Shown piece after piece: positions 17,392 through 27,840 of a stretch of 64,000 nt of DNA. Position 1 is the first letter of the stretch; every line of letters starts with the position of its first letter. The notes under the pieces were generated by a model. The model ran no database searches. It worked only from the letters and a program-made list of their open reading frames with translations, and was not told the DNA's origin. The DNA lies in contig CACEWU010000006.1 of assembly GCA_902563335.1 (NCBI GenBank), positions 1 to 64,000 of the forward strand. The letters run 5' to 3'. The position numbers and the translations under genes were made by a program. The stretch comes from an uncultured Prochlorococcus sp. (GTDB lineage: Bacteria; Cyanobacteriota; Cyanobacteriia; PCC-6307; Cyanobiaceae).

Positions 17392-19539
17392 ATGGCTGTA
17401 AGTGGATCAACCTCTAGTTCTACCTCCTCATGGTCTGGAGAGAGGGAAGTTAAAGATATGGCTGATCGTGCTTTCCCTCTTGCGGCCATAACTGGTCATG
17501 GGACATTAAAGCTTGCTCTTCTTTTGGCAGCAGTTGATCCAGGTTTAGGAGGCGTAATAATTGCTGGTGGGAGAGGTACTGGGAAGTCGGTTCTGGCTAG
17601 AGGGTTGCATGCATTGCTCCCTCCTATTGAAGTGATTGACCTTGCCAATAATCCAGAAAATCAATCTAATGACGAGTCATTACGCCCAATTGGTTTAAAC
17701 CTTGACCCCCAATTGCCAGATGAATGGGATCAAGCAACCAAATCTTTAATTGATAAGAGAGCTAAATCGAAGTATGGAGAAGAAACGGATGGGTCGATAC
17801 CAAGAAGAGTTGTGCCAGCGCCTTTTGTCCAAGTTCCTCTTGGAATTACTGAAGACCGATTAGTAGGTGCTGTGGATGTTCCAGCATCTCTTGCAAGTGG
17901 GAGTCCTATTTTTCAGCCGGGATTGCTGGCTGAAGCTCATCGAGGTGTCCTTTATGTGGATGAATTGAATTTGCTTGATGAGGGCATAGTTAATCTTTTG
18001 TTGGCGGCATTCGGCTCGGGAGAGAATCGAGTCGAGAGAGAAGGTTTAAGTCTGAGCCACCCTTGTCGACCTCTGTTGCTTGCCACTTATAACCCTGAAG
18101 AAGGTGCTATTAGGGATCATCTCTTAGATCGATTTGCAATTGTTTTGTCTGCAGATCAATTAATTAGCAATGAACAACGAGTGGAAATAACTCAGGCCGT
18201 TCTTGCACATGGGAAATGCAGTAGTAGTTTTGCGGCAGCTTGGGCCCAAGAAACAGAGGCCTTGGCTACACAACTTCTGTTAGCACGACAGTGGCTTCCA
18301 GATGTCCAGATTAGTCATGATCAGATTGAGTATCTTGTTGCGGAGGCTATTCGCGGGGGAGTAGAGGGACATCGCTCTGAACTTTATGCAGTTCGTGTAG
18401 CAAAGGCTCATGCAGCTTTATGTGGTCATGACAAGGTCGATGCAGATGATTTGCAGGTAGCTGTACGCCTTGTTATTGCTCCACGTGCATTGCAGTTGCC
18501 GCCTCAGGAAGAGCAAATTGAACCGCCGCCACCAGAAGATCAGCAAGAACCCCCGCCTCCAGATCAGCCTGAAGAAGACACATCTGATCAAGATGATCAG
18601 CAAGAAGAAGAAGATGATACCCCTGAGGATCAAACCCCCCCTGTGCCAGAGGAGTTCATGATGGATCCAGAAGCATGTGTGATTGATCCTGATTTGTTGC
18701 TTTTTGCTTCCGCGAAGTCAAAAAGTGGCAATAGTGGTAGTCGATCAGCTGTCCTTAGTGATAATCGTGGCCGCTATGTAAAGCCAATTATCCCTCGAGG
18801 GCCTGTTCGTCGCATTGCAGTTGATGCAACATTAAGAGCAGCTGCTCCATATCAGAAAGCTCGTAGAGAAAGAGAACCTGGAAGGAAAGTCATTGTTGAA
18901 GAAGCTGACTTGCGAGCAAAGCTACTTCAACGAAAAGCTGGAGCCCTAGTCATTTTTCTCGTAGATGCAAGTGGATCTATGGCGCTAAATCGAATGCAGA
19001 GTGCAAAAGGGGCTGTAATTCGATTGCTTACAGAGGCTTATGAGAATCGAGATGAGGTTTCATTGATTCCATTTCGAGGAGATCAAGCAGAGGTTTTGTT
19101 GCCTCCAACAAGATCAATTACTGCAGCCAAACGTCGTTTGGAGACGATGCCATGCGGTGGGGGTTCTCCTCTTGCCCATGGGTTGACTCAAGCTGCTCGT
19201 GTTGGAGCAAATGCTCTGGCAACTGGAGACCTTGGTCAAGTAGTTGTTGTGGCCATTACAGATGGCCGCGGAAATGTCCCTTTGGGAACTTCTCTGGGTC
19301 AGCCTCAGATTGAAGGAGAGGAGCCTGTAGATCTAAAACAAGAAGTGCTTGATGTTGCTGGTCGCTATCGCAGTTTAGGAATCAAATTGTTAGTTATAGA
19401 CACTGAACGTAAATTTATAGGGAGTGGTATGGGTAAGGATTTGGCCGAGGCAGCTGGGGGAAAATATGTTCAACTTCCAAAAGCTAGTGATCAAGCTATA
19501 GCAGCAATTGCAATGGAGGCAATTGGCACAGTTGGCTGA
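17392..19539 (+). CDS. chlD: magnesium-protoporphyrin IX chelatase subunit D
   Basis: AAA+ and von Willebrand-A subunit of the Mg-chelatase, first committed step of chlorophyll synthesis. The N-terminal AAA+ part has [16 protein letters not shown] (Walker A-like) and a Walker-B-like [19 protein letters not shown] Pro/Asp/Glu-rich linker covers about residues 365-420. The C-terminal VWA domain starts near residue 520 with the metal-site motif [12 protein letters not shown]. At 715 residues it has normal ChlD length. It pairs with ChlI and ChlH, which are not in this window. A gap of about 50 bp separates it from folK. Confidence 0.96.
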   Translation: MAVSGSTSSSTSSWSGEREVKDMADRAFPLAAITGHGTLKLALLLAAVDPGLGGVIIAGGRGTGKSVLARGLHALLPPIEVIDLANNPENQSNDESLRPIGLNLDPQLPDEWDQATKSLIDKRAKSKYGEETDGSIPRRVVPAPFVQVPLGITEDRLVGAVDVPASLASGSPIFQPGLLAEAHRGVLYVDELNLLDEGIVNLLLAAFGSGENRVEREGLSLSHPCRPLLLATYNPEEGAIRDHLLDRFAIVLSADQLISNEQRVEITQAVLAHGKCSSSFAAAWAQETEALATQLLLARQWLPDVQISHDQIEYLVAEAIRGGVEGHRSELYAVRVAKAHAALCGHDKVDADDLQVAVRLVIAPRALQLPPQEEQIEPPPPEDQQEPPPPDQPEEDTSDQDDQQEEEDDTPEDQTPPVPEEFMMDPEACVIDPDLLLFASAKSKSGNSGSRSAVLSDNRGRYVKPIIPRGPVRRIAVDATLRAAAPYQKARREREPGRKVIVEEADLRAKLLQRKAGALVIFLVDASGSMALNRMQSAKGAVIRLLTEAYENRDEVSLIPFRGDQAEVLLPPTRSITAAKRRLETMPCGGGSPLAHGLTQAARVGANALATGDLGQVVVVAITDGRGNVPLGTSLGQPQIEGEEPVDLKQEVLDVAGRYRSLGIKLLVIDTERKFIGSGMGKDLAEAAGGKYVQLPKASDQAIAAIAMEAIGTVG

Positions 19540-19555
19540 TTAGAGAATTGTTAGA

Positions 19556-20410
19556 TTAAATCTTTTCTGGATAAAGTTCATTAAATAATTCTCCAAGACC
19601 AATAGTGAGACTCCTTATGGCATACATTAATTCCTTGTCCTCTAGTATTTGGCTGAAATCACTTCCAAAGTTATCAATTTTTTTTGTGATAGATCTTGTA
19701 GAGCTTGCTGTTCTCTGAAGATCTTCCAGGGTATCTGGATTGTCAATGGCGGCAAGAATATTGTTGATATGTGAGCTTGCCTTTTTTAGGTTTGTGATAA
19801 TGGGCTCTGCCCTATATATTTCTTTTTTGAATTGAATAATTAGGTCGTCAAGATTTTTCTGGGTCTGATCAAATTGTTTGGAAGATTCAACTACACTAGA
19901 AACAATATCTTCTTTATCTGCTTGTTGAATAATTTTTTCTAGTTCTTCTGTCAAGGTAGAGATGCTCATTAATGATTCGCCTCTAATTGTCTCAGCGTTG
20001 CACAAGACTTTGCTTTGAGGACACGTTTTTGACTGAGGTAATGGTGAATTAAGAGGGAGTTCTTTGCCAAGACTTATCAATGAAACTTGAGCATCTCCAC
20101 CTAAAAGAGAGCTGGTGACAACTTTTGCAAATACAGGCTTAGGAAGACGAAGGTCACTTTTTTGGATTTCCAGAGTTGCATTGACTGCTTGGGGAGAAAA
20201 GGTGATTTTTCCCACTGAACCTACGAGAATTCCTCTAAAAGTCACTGGGGAGCGCTCTGCGAGCCCACTTGCGTCTGAAAAATTTGCAGTTACATACCAG
20301 TTTTTCTCACCAAGCTTTATACCCCTAAGCCAAAGCGAAGATCCTGCGAAACCTGCTATCCCTCCTAGGATAGAAAGTCCAACAATTGCATCTCGAATAC
20401 TTCGGCGCAT
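19556..20410 (-). CDS. MlaD-like MCE-domain substrate-binding protein
   Basis: An N-terminal membrane anchor (about residues 5-28) is followed by an MCE domain: YVTANFSDASGLAERSPVTFRG, then VGSVGKITFSPQAVNATL. The C-terminal half is helical and coiled-coil-like. MCE proteins bind lipid substrate for Mla/TGD-type transporters. It starts 4 bases after the ATPase gene ends, so both are from one operon. The permease is not here and must be encoded elsewhere. Convergent with chlD (16-base gap). Confidence 0.85.
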   Translation of the reverse strand: MRRSIRDAIVGLSILGGIAGFAGSSLWLRGIKLGEKNWYVTANFSDASGLAERSPVTFRGILVGSVGKITFSPQAVNATLEIQKSDLRLPKPVFAKVVTSSLLGGDAQVSLISLGKELPLNSPLPQSKTCPQSKVLCNAETIRGESLMSISTLTEELEKIIQQADKEDIVSSVVESSKQFDQTQKNLDDLIIQFKKEIYRAEPIITNLKKASSHINNILAAIDNPDTLEDLQRTASSTRSITKKIDNFGSDFSQILEDKELMYAIRSLTIGLGELFNELYPEKI

Positions 20411-20414
20411 GAGT

Positions 20415-21200
20415 TTAATTGTCTTCAGGTTGCATGGGCCCTTGAAGACTACCTTTGCGGAATTGTGTTACATAGGGATTAGTGCTTTGTTTGAAATCTT
20501 GGATTGATCCGTCCCATTGAAATTTACCTCCATAAAGCATTATTACTCTTTGAGCGGAGCGCTCAATTGTGCTTTTTACGTGACTCACAACAATTGAGCA
20601 TCCACGTGCAACTGTAGTGGTTTTAACAATCAGATCTTCGATTCGTGTACATGCAACTGGATCAAGTCCAGCTGTTGGTTCGTCATATAACAGTAAAGGC
20701 ATAGATTCTTTTTCCTTATAAGGATCATGGATTAATGCTCTAGCAAAGCTAACTCTTTTCTGCATTCCTCCACTCAGTTGGCCTGGGAATTTGTGAGCAA
20801 CGTCGTATAGGCCAACTTCTTTAAGACATTTCATAACAAGATTGCGAATATCTTGATTACTGAGGCAAGTAGTTTGCATCAGTAAAAACCCTACATTTTC
20901 TTCCACTGTTAGAGAGGCTAAAAGCGCAGGATTCTGAAAAACAAGTCTTACATCAGGTGGGTTGCGTTGATCGAGTCGAAGATATTCTTGATTTTGCCCG
21001 AACAAATGTAGGTTTCCTCCAGTAGGTAACTGAAGCCCAGCTAATAGACGAAGAATAGTTGACTTGCCGCAACCAGAGGGACCCACAATTGCTAGTCGCT
21101 CGCCAGGATTCATTAGCAAGTTGACCTTGTTCAAGATGGGATTTGAACCCCATTGCATTGTTAGGTTTTGCATCTCGACCACGGGCCTGGTTTGAGGCAC
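20415..21200 (-). CDS. MlaF-like ABC transporter ATP-binding protein
   Basis: Full set of ABC ATPase motifs: Walker A VGPSGCGKSTILRLLAG (about residue 38), Q-loop VFQNPAL, signature LSGGMQKRVSFARAL, Walker B LLLYDEPTAGLDPVA, H-loop VSHV. The LSGGMQKRV form is typical of the Mla/TGD lipid-transport ATPases. The start is GTG. It is the first gene of the pair with the MCE protein, pointing to lipid traffic between membranes. Confidence 0.9.
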   Translation of the reverse strand: MPQTRPVVEMQNLTMQWGSNPILNKVNLLMNPGERLAIVGPSGCGKSTILRLLAGLQLPTGGNLHLFGQNQEYLRLDQRNPPDVRLVFQNPALLASLTVEENVGFLLMQTTCLSNQDIRNLVMKCLKEVGLYDVAHKFPGQLSGGMQKRVSFARALIHDPYKEKESMPLLLYDEPTAGLDPVACTRIEDLIVKTTTVARGCSIVVSHVKSTIERSAQRVIMLYGGKFQWDGSIQDFKQSTNPYVTQFRKGSLQGPMQPEDN

Positions 21201-21308
21201 GATTACTACTAACTTGATAAAGGGCTCTCTTATCTTGCCTGGGCTGTGTAACTAGGGAAGTTTCTTTAGAGTTCTCAAACGATCTATGGTCAAGCTTCGA
21301 TAACACAT

Positions 21309-22730
21309 TTGAGCTCGTCGAATTCTCGATCCTCCAATATTCGCCTCAGACGGCGCAGAGCATTGAGGCGGCGTAAAAGAACTCGTCAAGGAGTCCATCA
21401 GAAGGATTTGATTACGAGATCGCGCCGAGCAGTTCGATGGCTTTTGCCAGGTCTTGTAGTTAAGCGCTGGATGCTTACTTCAGGTTTTGGATTGTTAATG
21501 GCTCTTTTAGGCGCTGCTATTTGGGCTGATTTGAAGCCTATTTATTGGACTATTGAGATCCTTGTCTGGATTCTGGGAGCAATAACGACCTTTTTGCCTC
21601 GAAGCATTACAGGCCCACTAGTCCTTTGTTTTGGGGCAGGGCTATTACTTTGGGGTCAGAGTAGAAGCTTTGGATCGATTCAGGAGGCCTTAGCGCCCGA
21701 TAAAGACACAGTTTTGGTCGATGCATTAAGGGCTAAAAGTAAATTAAATAGAGGCCCAAATATTGTTGCAATTGGTGGAGGGACTGGGTTATCTACTTTG
21801 CTTAGTGGACTAAAGAGATATAGCAGTCGCATAACTGCAATAGTTACGGTTGCAGACGATGGAGGAAGTAGTGGAATTTTACGCCGTGAAATGGGTGTCC
21901 AACCTCCTGGAGATATTCGCAATTGCTTAGCAGCATTGTCTACAGAAGAACCTTTGCTTTCAAGGCTTTTTCAATATCGATTTTCAGCGGGAAGTGGTCT
22001 TGAAGGTCATAGTTTTGGGAATCTTTTTCTTTCTGCATTAACAGCAATTACAGGAAACTTTGAAACTGCTATTACCGCTTCCAGCAGAGTACTTGCGGTG
22101 CAAGGACAAGTTGTTCCCGCCACAAATGTTGATGTGCGCCTATGGGCCGAGCTGGAGAATGGCCAACGAATTGAAGGTGAATCTGCTATTGGTAAGGCTC
22201 CAAGTCCAATAGTGAGAATGGGTTGTTTGCCAGAACAGCCCCCAGCTCTTCCAAGAGCTCTAGAGGCTATAGCTAATGCAGAATTGATTGTGCTTGGCCC
22301 TGGAAGCCTTTATACGTCTTTAATTCCAAATCTGCTTGTTCCAGAATTGGTTGAAGCAATTCAACGCAGTAGTGCTCCAAAGCTATACATATGCAATTTG
22401 ATGACCCAACCAGGAGAAACGGATGGACTTGATGTTATTGGGCATTTGAGGGCTATAGAAGCTCAACTTGCAAGCCTTGGGGTTACTCATAGAATTTTTA
22501 ATTCAGTTCTTGCTCAAGATGATATGGAGCCTTCTCCATTGGTTGATTACTATCGAGACAGAGGGGCAGAGCCAGTTATTTGTGATAAGAGAGCACTCAT
22601 TTTGCAGGGATATGACGTTATGCAGGCTCAATTGCAAGGAGGAAGGCCAACAGCAACTTTGAGGCATGATCCCAGGAGTCTTTCTCTAGCAATAATGAGG
22701 TTTTATCGAAAATATAAGAGAGATATTTAG
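21309..22730 (+). CDS. YvcK/CofD-like protein (UPF0052)
   Basis: Residues 1-45 are very basic, followed by two hydrophobic helices at about 50-125. The cytosolic domain then begins [20 protein letters not shown], with [14 protein letters not shown] and [10 protein letters not shown], the nucleotide-sugar binding signature of YvcK/MgfK proteins. Relatives bind UDP-sugars and affect carbon flow and cell-wall precursors in Bacillus. The N-terminal membrane part is a common cyanobacterial extension. The start is TTG. Its 3' end overlaps ndhJ by 4 bases, convergently. Confidence 0.87.
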   Translation: MSSSNSRSSNIRLRRRRALRRRKRTRQGVHQKDLITRSRRAVRWLLPGLVVKRWMLTSGFGLLMALLGAAIWADLKPIYWTIEILVWILGAITTFLPRSITGPLVLCFGAGLLLWGQSRSFGSIQEALAPDKDTVLVDALRAKSKLNRGPNIVAIGGGTGLSTLLSGLKRYSSRITAIVTVADDGGSSGILRREMGVQPPGDIRNCLAALSTEEPLLSRLFQYRFSAGSGLEGHSFGNLFLSALTAITGNFETAITASSRVLAVQGQVVPATNVDVRLWAELENGQRIEGESAIGKAPSPIVRMGCLPEQPPALPRALEAIANAELIVLGPGSLYTSLIPNLLVPELVEAIQRSSAPKLYICNLMTQPGETDGLDVIGHLRAIEAQLASLGVTHRIFNSVLAQDDMEPSPLVDYYRDRGAEPVICDKRALILQGYDVMQAQLQGGRPTATLRHDPRSLSLAIMRFYRKYKRDI

Positions 22731-23281
22731 TAGGCATCTTGCATTTCATAGAACTCAGGCTGCACATAGTCTTTGCGTAATGGCCAGCCTTTCCAGTCTT
22801 CCGGCATTAAAAGTCTTTTATGGCGAGGATGGCCTTCGAAATTGATACCAAACATGTCGTAGGTTTCTCTTTCTTGCCAATCAGAACCTTTGAAAATTTC
22901 ATAAAGACTAGGGACTTTAAGTTCACCTTGACGAGGTAAGAATACTTTTAGGCGAACCTCCCGAGGCTTTGACTTTTTTTGTTGGTCAGTGTTGCTTTCA
23001 ACAAGCTCACTCATTGCAATTAAGTGGTAAAAACTCACCAGGTTTTGTCCAGGCCCCTCGTCATATGCACCTTGACATTGCAGGTAATCAAAACCTTGAG
23101 CTTTTAGTGCTTTAGCAACTTTAAAAAGCAAAATAGGCGGGATCGCTATTAATTCGATTCCTAGGTGGTCTGGTTCTAGTAAGGAATGCTCAAAACCTTC
23201 ATTGCTTAGCCATTGACTGATAGGGCCAGGTAGAGGTTCTTTTTTTGCTAAAGGTTGGGTGTTGGAAGAATCCTCGTTCAT
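22727..23281 (-). CDS. ndhJ: NAD(P)H dehydrogenase-like complex subunit J
   Basis: NuoC/30-kDa-like subunit of the thylakoid NDH-1 complex. Recognisable are [22 protein letters not shown] and the C-terminal [19 protein letters not shown]. At 184 residues it has normal length. It is third in the ndhC-ndhK-ndhJ operon, 15 bases after ndhK. The complex takes part in cyclic electron flow and in carbon dioxide uptake. Confidence 0.97.
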   Translation of the reverse strand: MNEDSSNTQPLAKKEPLPGPISQWLSNEGFEHSLLEPDHLGIELIAIPPILLFKVAKALKAQGFDYLQCQGAYDEGPGQNLVSFYHLIAMSELVESNTDQQKKSKPREVRLKVFLPRQGELKVPSLYEIFKGSDWQERETYDMFGINFEGHPRHKRLLMPEDWKGWPLRKDYVQPEFYEMQDAY

Positions 23282-23296
23282 GATTTTTATTGAGTT

Positions 23297-24073
23297 TTAG
23301 GAGAGTGTTTCTAGGTCTCTTGTTGCTTCTTGTGTCTGCGATGAAGTGGGGGCAAACGGTTTTTCTGATCCTGCCTCTAGAGAGGCTTGTGAGGACTTGA
23401 TATTTAAGTAGGCACCTGTGATAAGTGGGTCTACTTTTTTCATTTGATGTGGAATCGTGCAGTAGCGATGGGTTTGGGAGATTTTTTTACGTTCGGAAAT
23501 AGATTCATTCCCAACTTTTTTACGAAGCTTGATGACGGCATCAAAAATTGCTTCTGGTCTTGGAGGGCATCCAGGTAGATAGAGATCAACAGGAATAAGT
23601 TTGTCAACTCCGCGAACAGCAGTAGTTGAATCTGCACTGAACATTCCTCCAGTTATTGTGCAAGCTCCCATTGCGATTACATATTTTGGTTCTGGCATTT
23701 GCTCATAAAGTCTGACTAATGCTGGAGCCATTTTCATAGTTACTGTGCCAGCGACTATGAGCAGATCAGCCTGGCGAGGAGAGCTTCGAGGAACTAATCC
23801 AAAGCGATCAAAATCAAATCTAGAACCGATTAAGGCTGCAAATTCAATGAAACAGCAAGCTGTTCCATATAGAAGAGGCCAAAGGCTGCTGAGTCGAGCC
23901 CAATTGTGTAGATCATCTAGACTAGTGAGAATAATGTTTTCACTAAGATCACTAGTCACAGTTGGGGAACCGACTGGACCGCAACTTGCTTTTCTTAGAT
24001 CTCGTACTGCATCTGTTGAAAGTGAATTAGTCAAGGGATCAACTCCACTCAAGGGCGCCCTTACGCCATGCAT
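23297..24073 (-). CDS. ndhK: NAD(P)H dehydrogenase-like complex subunit K
   Basis: NuoB-type subunit carrying the N2 iron-sulfur cluster: [13 protein letters not shown] supplies the CC pair, [13 protein letters not shown]-like sequence ([13 protein letters not shown]) and [11 protein letters not shown] give the remaining cysteines. It overlaps the end of ndhC by about 35 bases, which is usual in cyanobacteria. The start is ATG 24073, with TTG 24079 as an alternative; a later methionine would remove little of the core. Confidence 0.96.
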   Translation of the reverse strand: MHGVRAPLSGVDPLTNSLSTDAVRDLRKASCGPVGSPTVTSDLSENIILTSLDDLHNWARLSSLWPLLYGTACCFIEFAALIGSRFDFDRFGLVPRSSPRQADLLIVAGTVTMKMAPALVRLYEQMPEPKYVIAMGACTITGGMFSADSTTAVRGVDKLIPVDLYLPGCPPRPEAIFDAVIKLRKKVGNESISERKKISQTHRYCTIPHQMKKVDPLITGAYLNIKSSQASLEAGSEKPFAPTSSQTQEATRDLETLS

Positions 24074-24401
24074 ACGCAAGAGCTACTACAAGGATGGCAA
24101 TAAAAATAAGCGCTTCTATAAATGCCAGTAACCCAAGACGATGAAATGCAACTGCCCAGGGATATAAGAAAACAGTTTCGACATCAAATATGACAAACAC
24201 AAGAGCAAACATGTAGTAGCGGATGTTGAATTGAATCCAGGCCCCTCCAATAGGTTCCATTCCTGATTCATAAGTAAGCTCTCTCTCTCCAGCACTGCTT
24301 TTGGGAGAGACAAGTTTATTTGTCACTAATGCCAAGATTGGCACAGCTGCTGCTATCAGCAGAAAGCCAAGAAACGAGTCATAACCTGGCAAGGCAAACA
24401 T
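24039..24401 (-). CDS. ndhC: NAD(P)H dehydrogenase-like complex subunit 3
   Basis: Membrane subunit with three helices. It starts at [13 protein letters not shown] (120 residues), and the family segments [12 protein letters not shown] and [13 protein letters not shown] are present. A longer frame begins further upstream (24485) but adds no family sequence, so I start at ATG 24401. First gene of ndhC-K-J. Confidence 0.97.
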   Translation of the reverse strand: MFALPGYDSFLGFLLIAAAVPILALVTNKLVSPKSSAGERELTYESGMEPIGGAWIQFNIRYYMFALVFVIFDVETVFLYPWAVAFHRLGLLAFIEALIFIAILVVALAYAWRKGALEWS

Positions 24402-24555
24402 TTGAATGATCAATTCCTTTACTAGTCTCGCATTCGCTGACAAGTCCTTACGCCGATAGAGTTGCTTTACATATCCTTTTTGCACTGAACAATGAGATCA
24501 GACCTATGAAAAAGGGGCGAGTTTTGCCTCAACTCACAATGTTGCTATTGATGAA

Positions 24556-24912
24556 ATGTCCCAATTAGACAAAGAACCCGTTGATTTAACAAGTGATTTA
24601 AGTACTCATCGTTTTGAGTGTCGTGTCTGTTCTTATATCTATGACCCAAAGGAGGGTGTGAATAAACTGGGCATTCCTGGTGGAACTTCTTTTTTTGATT
24701 TAGACCAGTCAACCTTTAGATGCCCAGTTTGCCGCGAGAGGAGCAATATGTTTAAAGATATTGGTCCTGCTTCTGCTCCCAGTGGCTTCCAAGAGAATCT
24801 CAGTTATGGCTTTGGTGTTAACAACCTCACTTCAGGTCAGAAAAATGTTTTGATCTTTGGTGGCCTAGCACTTGCTCTTGCTTGCTTCCTTTCTCTTTAT
24901 TCATTGAACTAA
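24556..24912 (+). CDS. rubA: rubredoxin with C-terminal membrane anchor
   Basis: The rubredoxin iron site is formed by two CxxC knuckles, ECRVCSYIYDP and FRCPVCRER. A single transmembrane helix follows at about residues 95-115. In cyanobacteria and plants the membrane-anchored rubredoxin assists photosystem assembly, and its position directly before ycf48 and psbE-F-L-J fits that. It ends 13 bases before the Ycf48 start. Confidence 0.94.
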   Translation: MSQLDKEPVDLTSDLSTHRFECRVCSYIYDPKEGVNKLGIPGGTSFFDLDQSTFRCPVCRERSNMFKDIGPASAPSGFQENLSYGFGVNNLTSGQKNVLIFGGLALALACFLSLYSLN

Positions 24913-24925
24913 CACATTGATTTCT

Positions 24926-25936
24926 ATGAAGCGCTTGTTTTTAAATTCCATAAATTTCTTTTTGGTGATTGCTCTTGGATTTGGGTTGGGTGGCTGTACT
25001 TCGATTCGGTTGCCTTTAGCTTCCTCGAGTCCTTGGCAAGAAGTGCAGCTTTCAACTGATGCCAATCCTTTAGATATAAGTTTTGCTAGTGCTGACCATG
25101 GCTTCTTGGTAGGTACCAATCGCTTGATACTTGAAACTAGCGATGGTGGTATTACATGGAAAGAAAGAAGCCTAGAACTTCCGGATGAAGAAAATTTTCG
25201 TTTAATAAGTATTGATTTTAAGGGGGATGAGGGTTGGATAGCTGGACAACCAGGCTTAGTCATGCACAGCAATGACGCTGGGCAAAATTGGACAAGGTTG
25301 GATCTTGGGAGCAAATTACCTGGAGACCCTTATTTAATTTCTACTCTTGGCAAGGATGCTGCTGAGCTAGCAACTACGGCAGGTGCTGTATACAGAACAG
25401 TTGATGGAGGAGAGGCTTGGGAAGGAAAAGTAAGTGATGCTTCTGGAGGGGTACGAGACCTGAGACGTAGTGAAGATGGTGGTTATTTAAGTGTTAGTAG
25501 CCTTGGGAACTTTTTTGCGACTTTGGAACCTGGCCAGGAAGCTTGGCAGCCTCATCAAAGAGCTAGTAGCAAGAGAGTTCAAAGTATTGGCTATAAGCCA
25601 GATGGTGGACTTTGGATGTTGTCTAGAGGCGCCGAGATTCGTTTTAATGATGACAGTGGGGATATAGAAAGCTGGGAGCGCCCGATTCTCCCAATTGTCA
25701 ATGGATACAACTATTTGGATTTAGCTTGGGATCCACAAGGAGGTGTTTGGGTCGCAGGTGGCAATGGGACCCTTTTAGTTAGTAATGATGGTGGTAAAGA
25801 TTGGGTCATAGACCCTGTTGGTGATCGTCAGCCTTCAAATCTCATTCGAATTTTGTTTGATTCCAAGTTTGACGAAGGTCAAGCTAAGGGATTTGTTCTT
25901 GGAGAAAGAGGAGTTTTGCTTCGTTGGGTGGGCTAA
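24926..25936 (+). CDS. ycf48: photosystem II assembly factor Ycf48
   Basis: Seven-bladed propeller lipoprotein that stabilises newly made D1 early in photosystem II assembly. A signal peptide ends in GFGLGGCTS (lipobox Cys near residue 27). The blades show repeats such as FASADHGFLVGTNRLILETSDGG and GGKDW with the usual SNDGG or TSDGG turns. I use ATG 24926; a TTG nine bases earlier is unlikely. Operon with rubA and, after about 110 bp, the psbE genes. Confidence 0.95.
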   Translation: MKRLFLNSINFFLVIALGFGLGGCTSIRLPLASSSPWQEVQLSTDANPLDISFASADHGFLVGTNRLILETSDGGITWKERSLELPDEENFRLISIDFKGDEGWIAGQPGLVMHSNDAGQNWTRLDLGSKLPGDPYLISTLGKDAAELATTAGAVYRTVDGGEAWEGKVSDASGGVRDLRRSEDGGYLSVSSLGNFFATLEPGQEAWQPHQRASSKRVQSIGYKPDGGLWMLSRGAEIRFNDDSGDIESWERPILPIVNGYNYLDLAWDPQGGVWVAGGNGTLLVSNDGGKDWVIDPVGDRQPSNLIRILFDSKFDEGQAKGFVLGERGVLLRWVG

Positions 25937-26044
25937 ATGCCTAATTTTCGTCAAATGCACAACGCTCTGTAACCAAGCCTGCCAAGCATTCGCATACTTT
26001 ATGCAGAGCCTTGATAGGATCAATGGGCTGATACGCATGAGGCT

Positions 26045-26293
26045 ATGGCTGCCGGCTCAACCGGGGAACGCCCGTTTTTTGAGATCCTTACCGACGTCAA
26101 GTTTTGGGTAATCCAAATCGTGACTCTCCCAGCGATCTTTGTCTCTGGATTCTTGTTTGTGTCTACAGGCCTGGCCTATGACGTATTCGGGACTCCAACA
26201 CCAGATGCATACTTTCAGGCTTCTGAGGCCAAGGCTCCTGTAGTTAGTCAGCGCTTTGAGTCCAAGTCTCAACTCGACTTGCGCCTGAAATAA
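26045..26293 (+). CDS. psbE: cytochrome b559 alpha subunit, heme histidine replaced by Gln
   Basis: The family opening ([10 protein letters not shown]), membrane helix and [14 protein letters not shown] block identify PsbE, and its order before psbF-L-J is canonical. The helix that normally begins R-Y-W-V-I-H reads K-F-W-V-I-Q: the axial heme ligand His is Gln24 (CAA at 26114-26116), the conserved Arg is Lys19, and the usual FGTPRP is FGTPTP. Length (82) is normal and the frame is open. PsbF in the same operon still has its His. Without the alpha-side histidine, heme binding by the heterodimer is doubtful as drawn; a substitute ligand, altered cofactor or sequencing error are the alternatives. 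Confidence 0.94.
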   Translation: MAAGSTGERPFFEILTDVKFWVIQIVTLPAIFVSGFLFVSTGLAYDVFGTPTPDAYFQASEAKAPVVSQRFESKSQLDLRLK

Positions 26294-26296
26294 ACA

Positions 26297-26437
26297 ATGA
26301 CACAATCAACTGCCCCTCTCCAATCTCAAAGGGTCTATCCGATTTTTACGGTTAGATTTTTTGCAGTTCATGCCTTGGGTGTTCCCACGGTATTTTTCCT
26401 AGGTGCGATTGCAGCTATGCAGTTTATCCGTCGCTGA
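26297..26437 (+). CDS. psbF: cytochrome b559 beta subunit
   Basis: 46 residues beginning [17 protein letters not shown]. The heme-ligand histidine is present in [10 protein letters not shown] (about residue 25). The aromatic Trp that normally precedes it in most species (RWVAVH) is Phe here (RFFAVH). It begins 3 bases after the psbE stop and ends with the expected FIRR. It lies in the thylakoid membrane beside PsbE. Confidence 0.97.
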   Translation: MTQSTAPLQSQRVYPIFTVRFFAVHALGVPTVFFLGAIAAMQFIRR

Positions 26438-26456
26438 TCGATCACCACTACTAGCA

Positions 26457-26576
26457 ATGCAAGTAAACCCCAATCCAAACAAATTGCCGGTTGAGTTAAA
26501 CCGCACAAGTCTTTACTTAGGCTTGTTGCTGGTTTTCGTCATGGGAATTTTGTTTTCTAGCTACTTCTTTAACTGA
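26457..26576 (+). CDS. psbL: photosystem II protein L
   Basis: 39 residues, [20 protein letters not shown] at the start and a single helix ending SSYFFN. Stabilises quinone acceptor function and dimer interface of photosystem II. Fourth in the rubA-ycf48-psbE-F-L-J string, and below the size at which routine ORF finding would catch it. Confidence 0.97.
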   Translation: MQVNPNPNKLPVELNRTSLYLGLLLVFVMGILFSSYFFN

Positions 26577-26588
26577 GCTTTCTGAATC

Positions 26589-26789
26589 ATGAGCACCAAA
26601 CTAAGAGGCGCAGATGGACGTATACCTGACAGGCTTCCTGATGGCCGTCCGGCAGTTTCATGGGAACGCAGATGGACTGAAGGGGCACTTCCCCTTTGGG
26701 TAGTCGCTACAACCGGTGGGTTGGCTGTGATTTTTGTTCTTGGGCTTTTTATGTATGGCTCATATAACACTATGAATTACTTGCCCTGA
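26589..26789 (+). CDS. psbJ: photosystem II protein J
   Basis: 66 residues: a charged N-terminal part ([20 protein letters not shown]) and one helix ending with [12 protein letters not shown]. Helps electron transfer out of the primary quinone site and is assembled with cytochrome b559. Last gene of the cluster; convergent with mtnP after about 90 bases. Confidence 0.96.
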   Translation: MSTKLRGADGRIPDRLPDGRPAVSWERRWTEGALPLWVVATTGGLAVIFVLGLFMYGSYNTMNYLP

Positions 26790-26880
26790 AGTTCATCAGA
26801 TTAGGTTTTCTTTTTTCTTTCTCCCTGGTTTCCTTTCATTAGGAGGCTGGGGAATTTTTTCTTCTAATTTGAATTTGATG

Positions 26881-27840
26881 TTAAGGGCTCTTTTGATCAA
26901 ATTCTCCCCAGTAATTACGAGTGAATATATCAACCTTGCTCCTAGTCATATTGGGGACATTTTCTTTAGGTGTCATAAGACCATTTCTTAAAGCATTGTG
27001 CGCAGGACTAGTTGGTTTCAGAGCCGCAACCTTTTTAATTGTTGCTTGTACTATTTTTGTAGCTAATTGTGCATTGGTTTTAAGATTGTCTAACACCATT
27101 TCTACGTTTACAGCTTCATGTCCTTCATGCCAGCAGTCGTAGTCGGTGACCATTGCTAAAGATGCGTAGGCGATTTCAGCTTCTCTCGCTAAACGAGCTT
27201 CAGTGTGATTGGTCATTCCAATTACTTTGCAGCCCCAACTACGATATAGATTCGATTCGGCTCGAGTAGAAAAGGCTGGTCCTTCCATTGCAAGATAAGT
27301 ACCTCCTCTGTGTAGTTGTCGACCCTCAGGCATAAGAACCTCGCCTTCGTCAGCTATCAGGCGAGATAGTGTATTGCAAAAAGGATCTGCCATGGTTACA
27401 TGAGCAACTACACCATCTGAGAAGAAGGTTAGTGGGCGTTGATGTGTGCGATCAATAAATTGATCTGGGATAACCATGTCTAGAGGTCGAACTTGTTCTT
27501 GAAGTGAACCCACAGCTGATGGCGATAAGATCCAACGTACGCCTAGTGAGCGTAAGGCCCAGATATTTGCTTGATATGGAATTTGAGTAGGAGCGAAATT
27601 GTGATGTCTTCCATGTCGCGCAAGAAATACAACTTCCATCCCTTCCAGGTTCCCTAGACGAAGCTTGTCTGAAGGTTCTCCAAATGGGGTAGTGATTTGT
27701 ACCTCTTGTATGTTTTCCAGCCCATCCATCTCATAGAGGCCACTACCTCCCAAGACTCCAAGTCGGGCATTTTTTAGATTATTTGGATCTAGATCAGACA
27801 AATAAACTTTTTCAACTATTAATATTCTATCTTCTAGCAA
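26881..27840 (-). CDS. mtnP: 5'-methylthioadenosine phosphorylase
   Basis: Splits methylthioadenosine into adenine and methylthioribose-1-phosphate. Purine-nucleoside phosphorylase fold: LGVLGGSGLYEMDGL at the N-terminus, ARHGRHHNFAPTQIPY for phosphate and ribose, and EGPAFSTRAESNLYR near residue 190. At 319 residues the length fits. The start is TTG 27840 or a later TTG. It is divergent from mtnA, which uses its product: two consecutive steps of the methionine salvage route. Confidence 0.93.
   Translation of the reverse strand: MLEDRILIVEKVYLSDLDPNNLKNARLGVLGGSGLYEMDGLENIQEVQITTPFGEPSDKLRLGNLEGMEVVFLARHGRHHNFAPTQIPYQANIWALRSLGVRWILSPSAVGSLQEQVRPLDMVIPDQFIDRTHQRPLTFFSDGVVAHVTMADPFCNTLSRLIADEGEVLMPEGRQLHRGGTYLAMEGPAFSTRAESNLYRSWGCKVIGMTNHTEARLAREAEIAYASLAMVTDYDCWHEGHEAVNVEMVLDNLKTNAQLATKIVQATIKKVAALKPTSPAHNALRNGLMTPKENVPNMTRSKVDIFTRNYWGEFDQKSP

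Noticed and set aside
24402-24485. Longer NdhC N-terminus
   Set aside because: Family proteins start at MFALPGYD; the extra 28 residues are untranslated leader.
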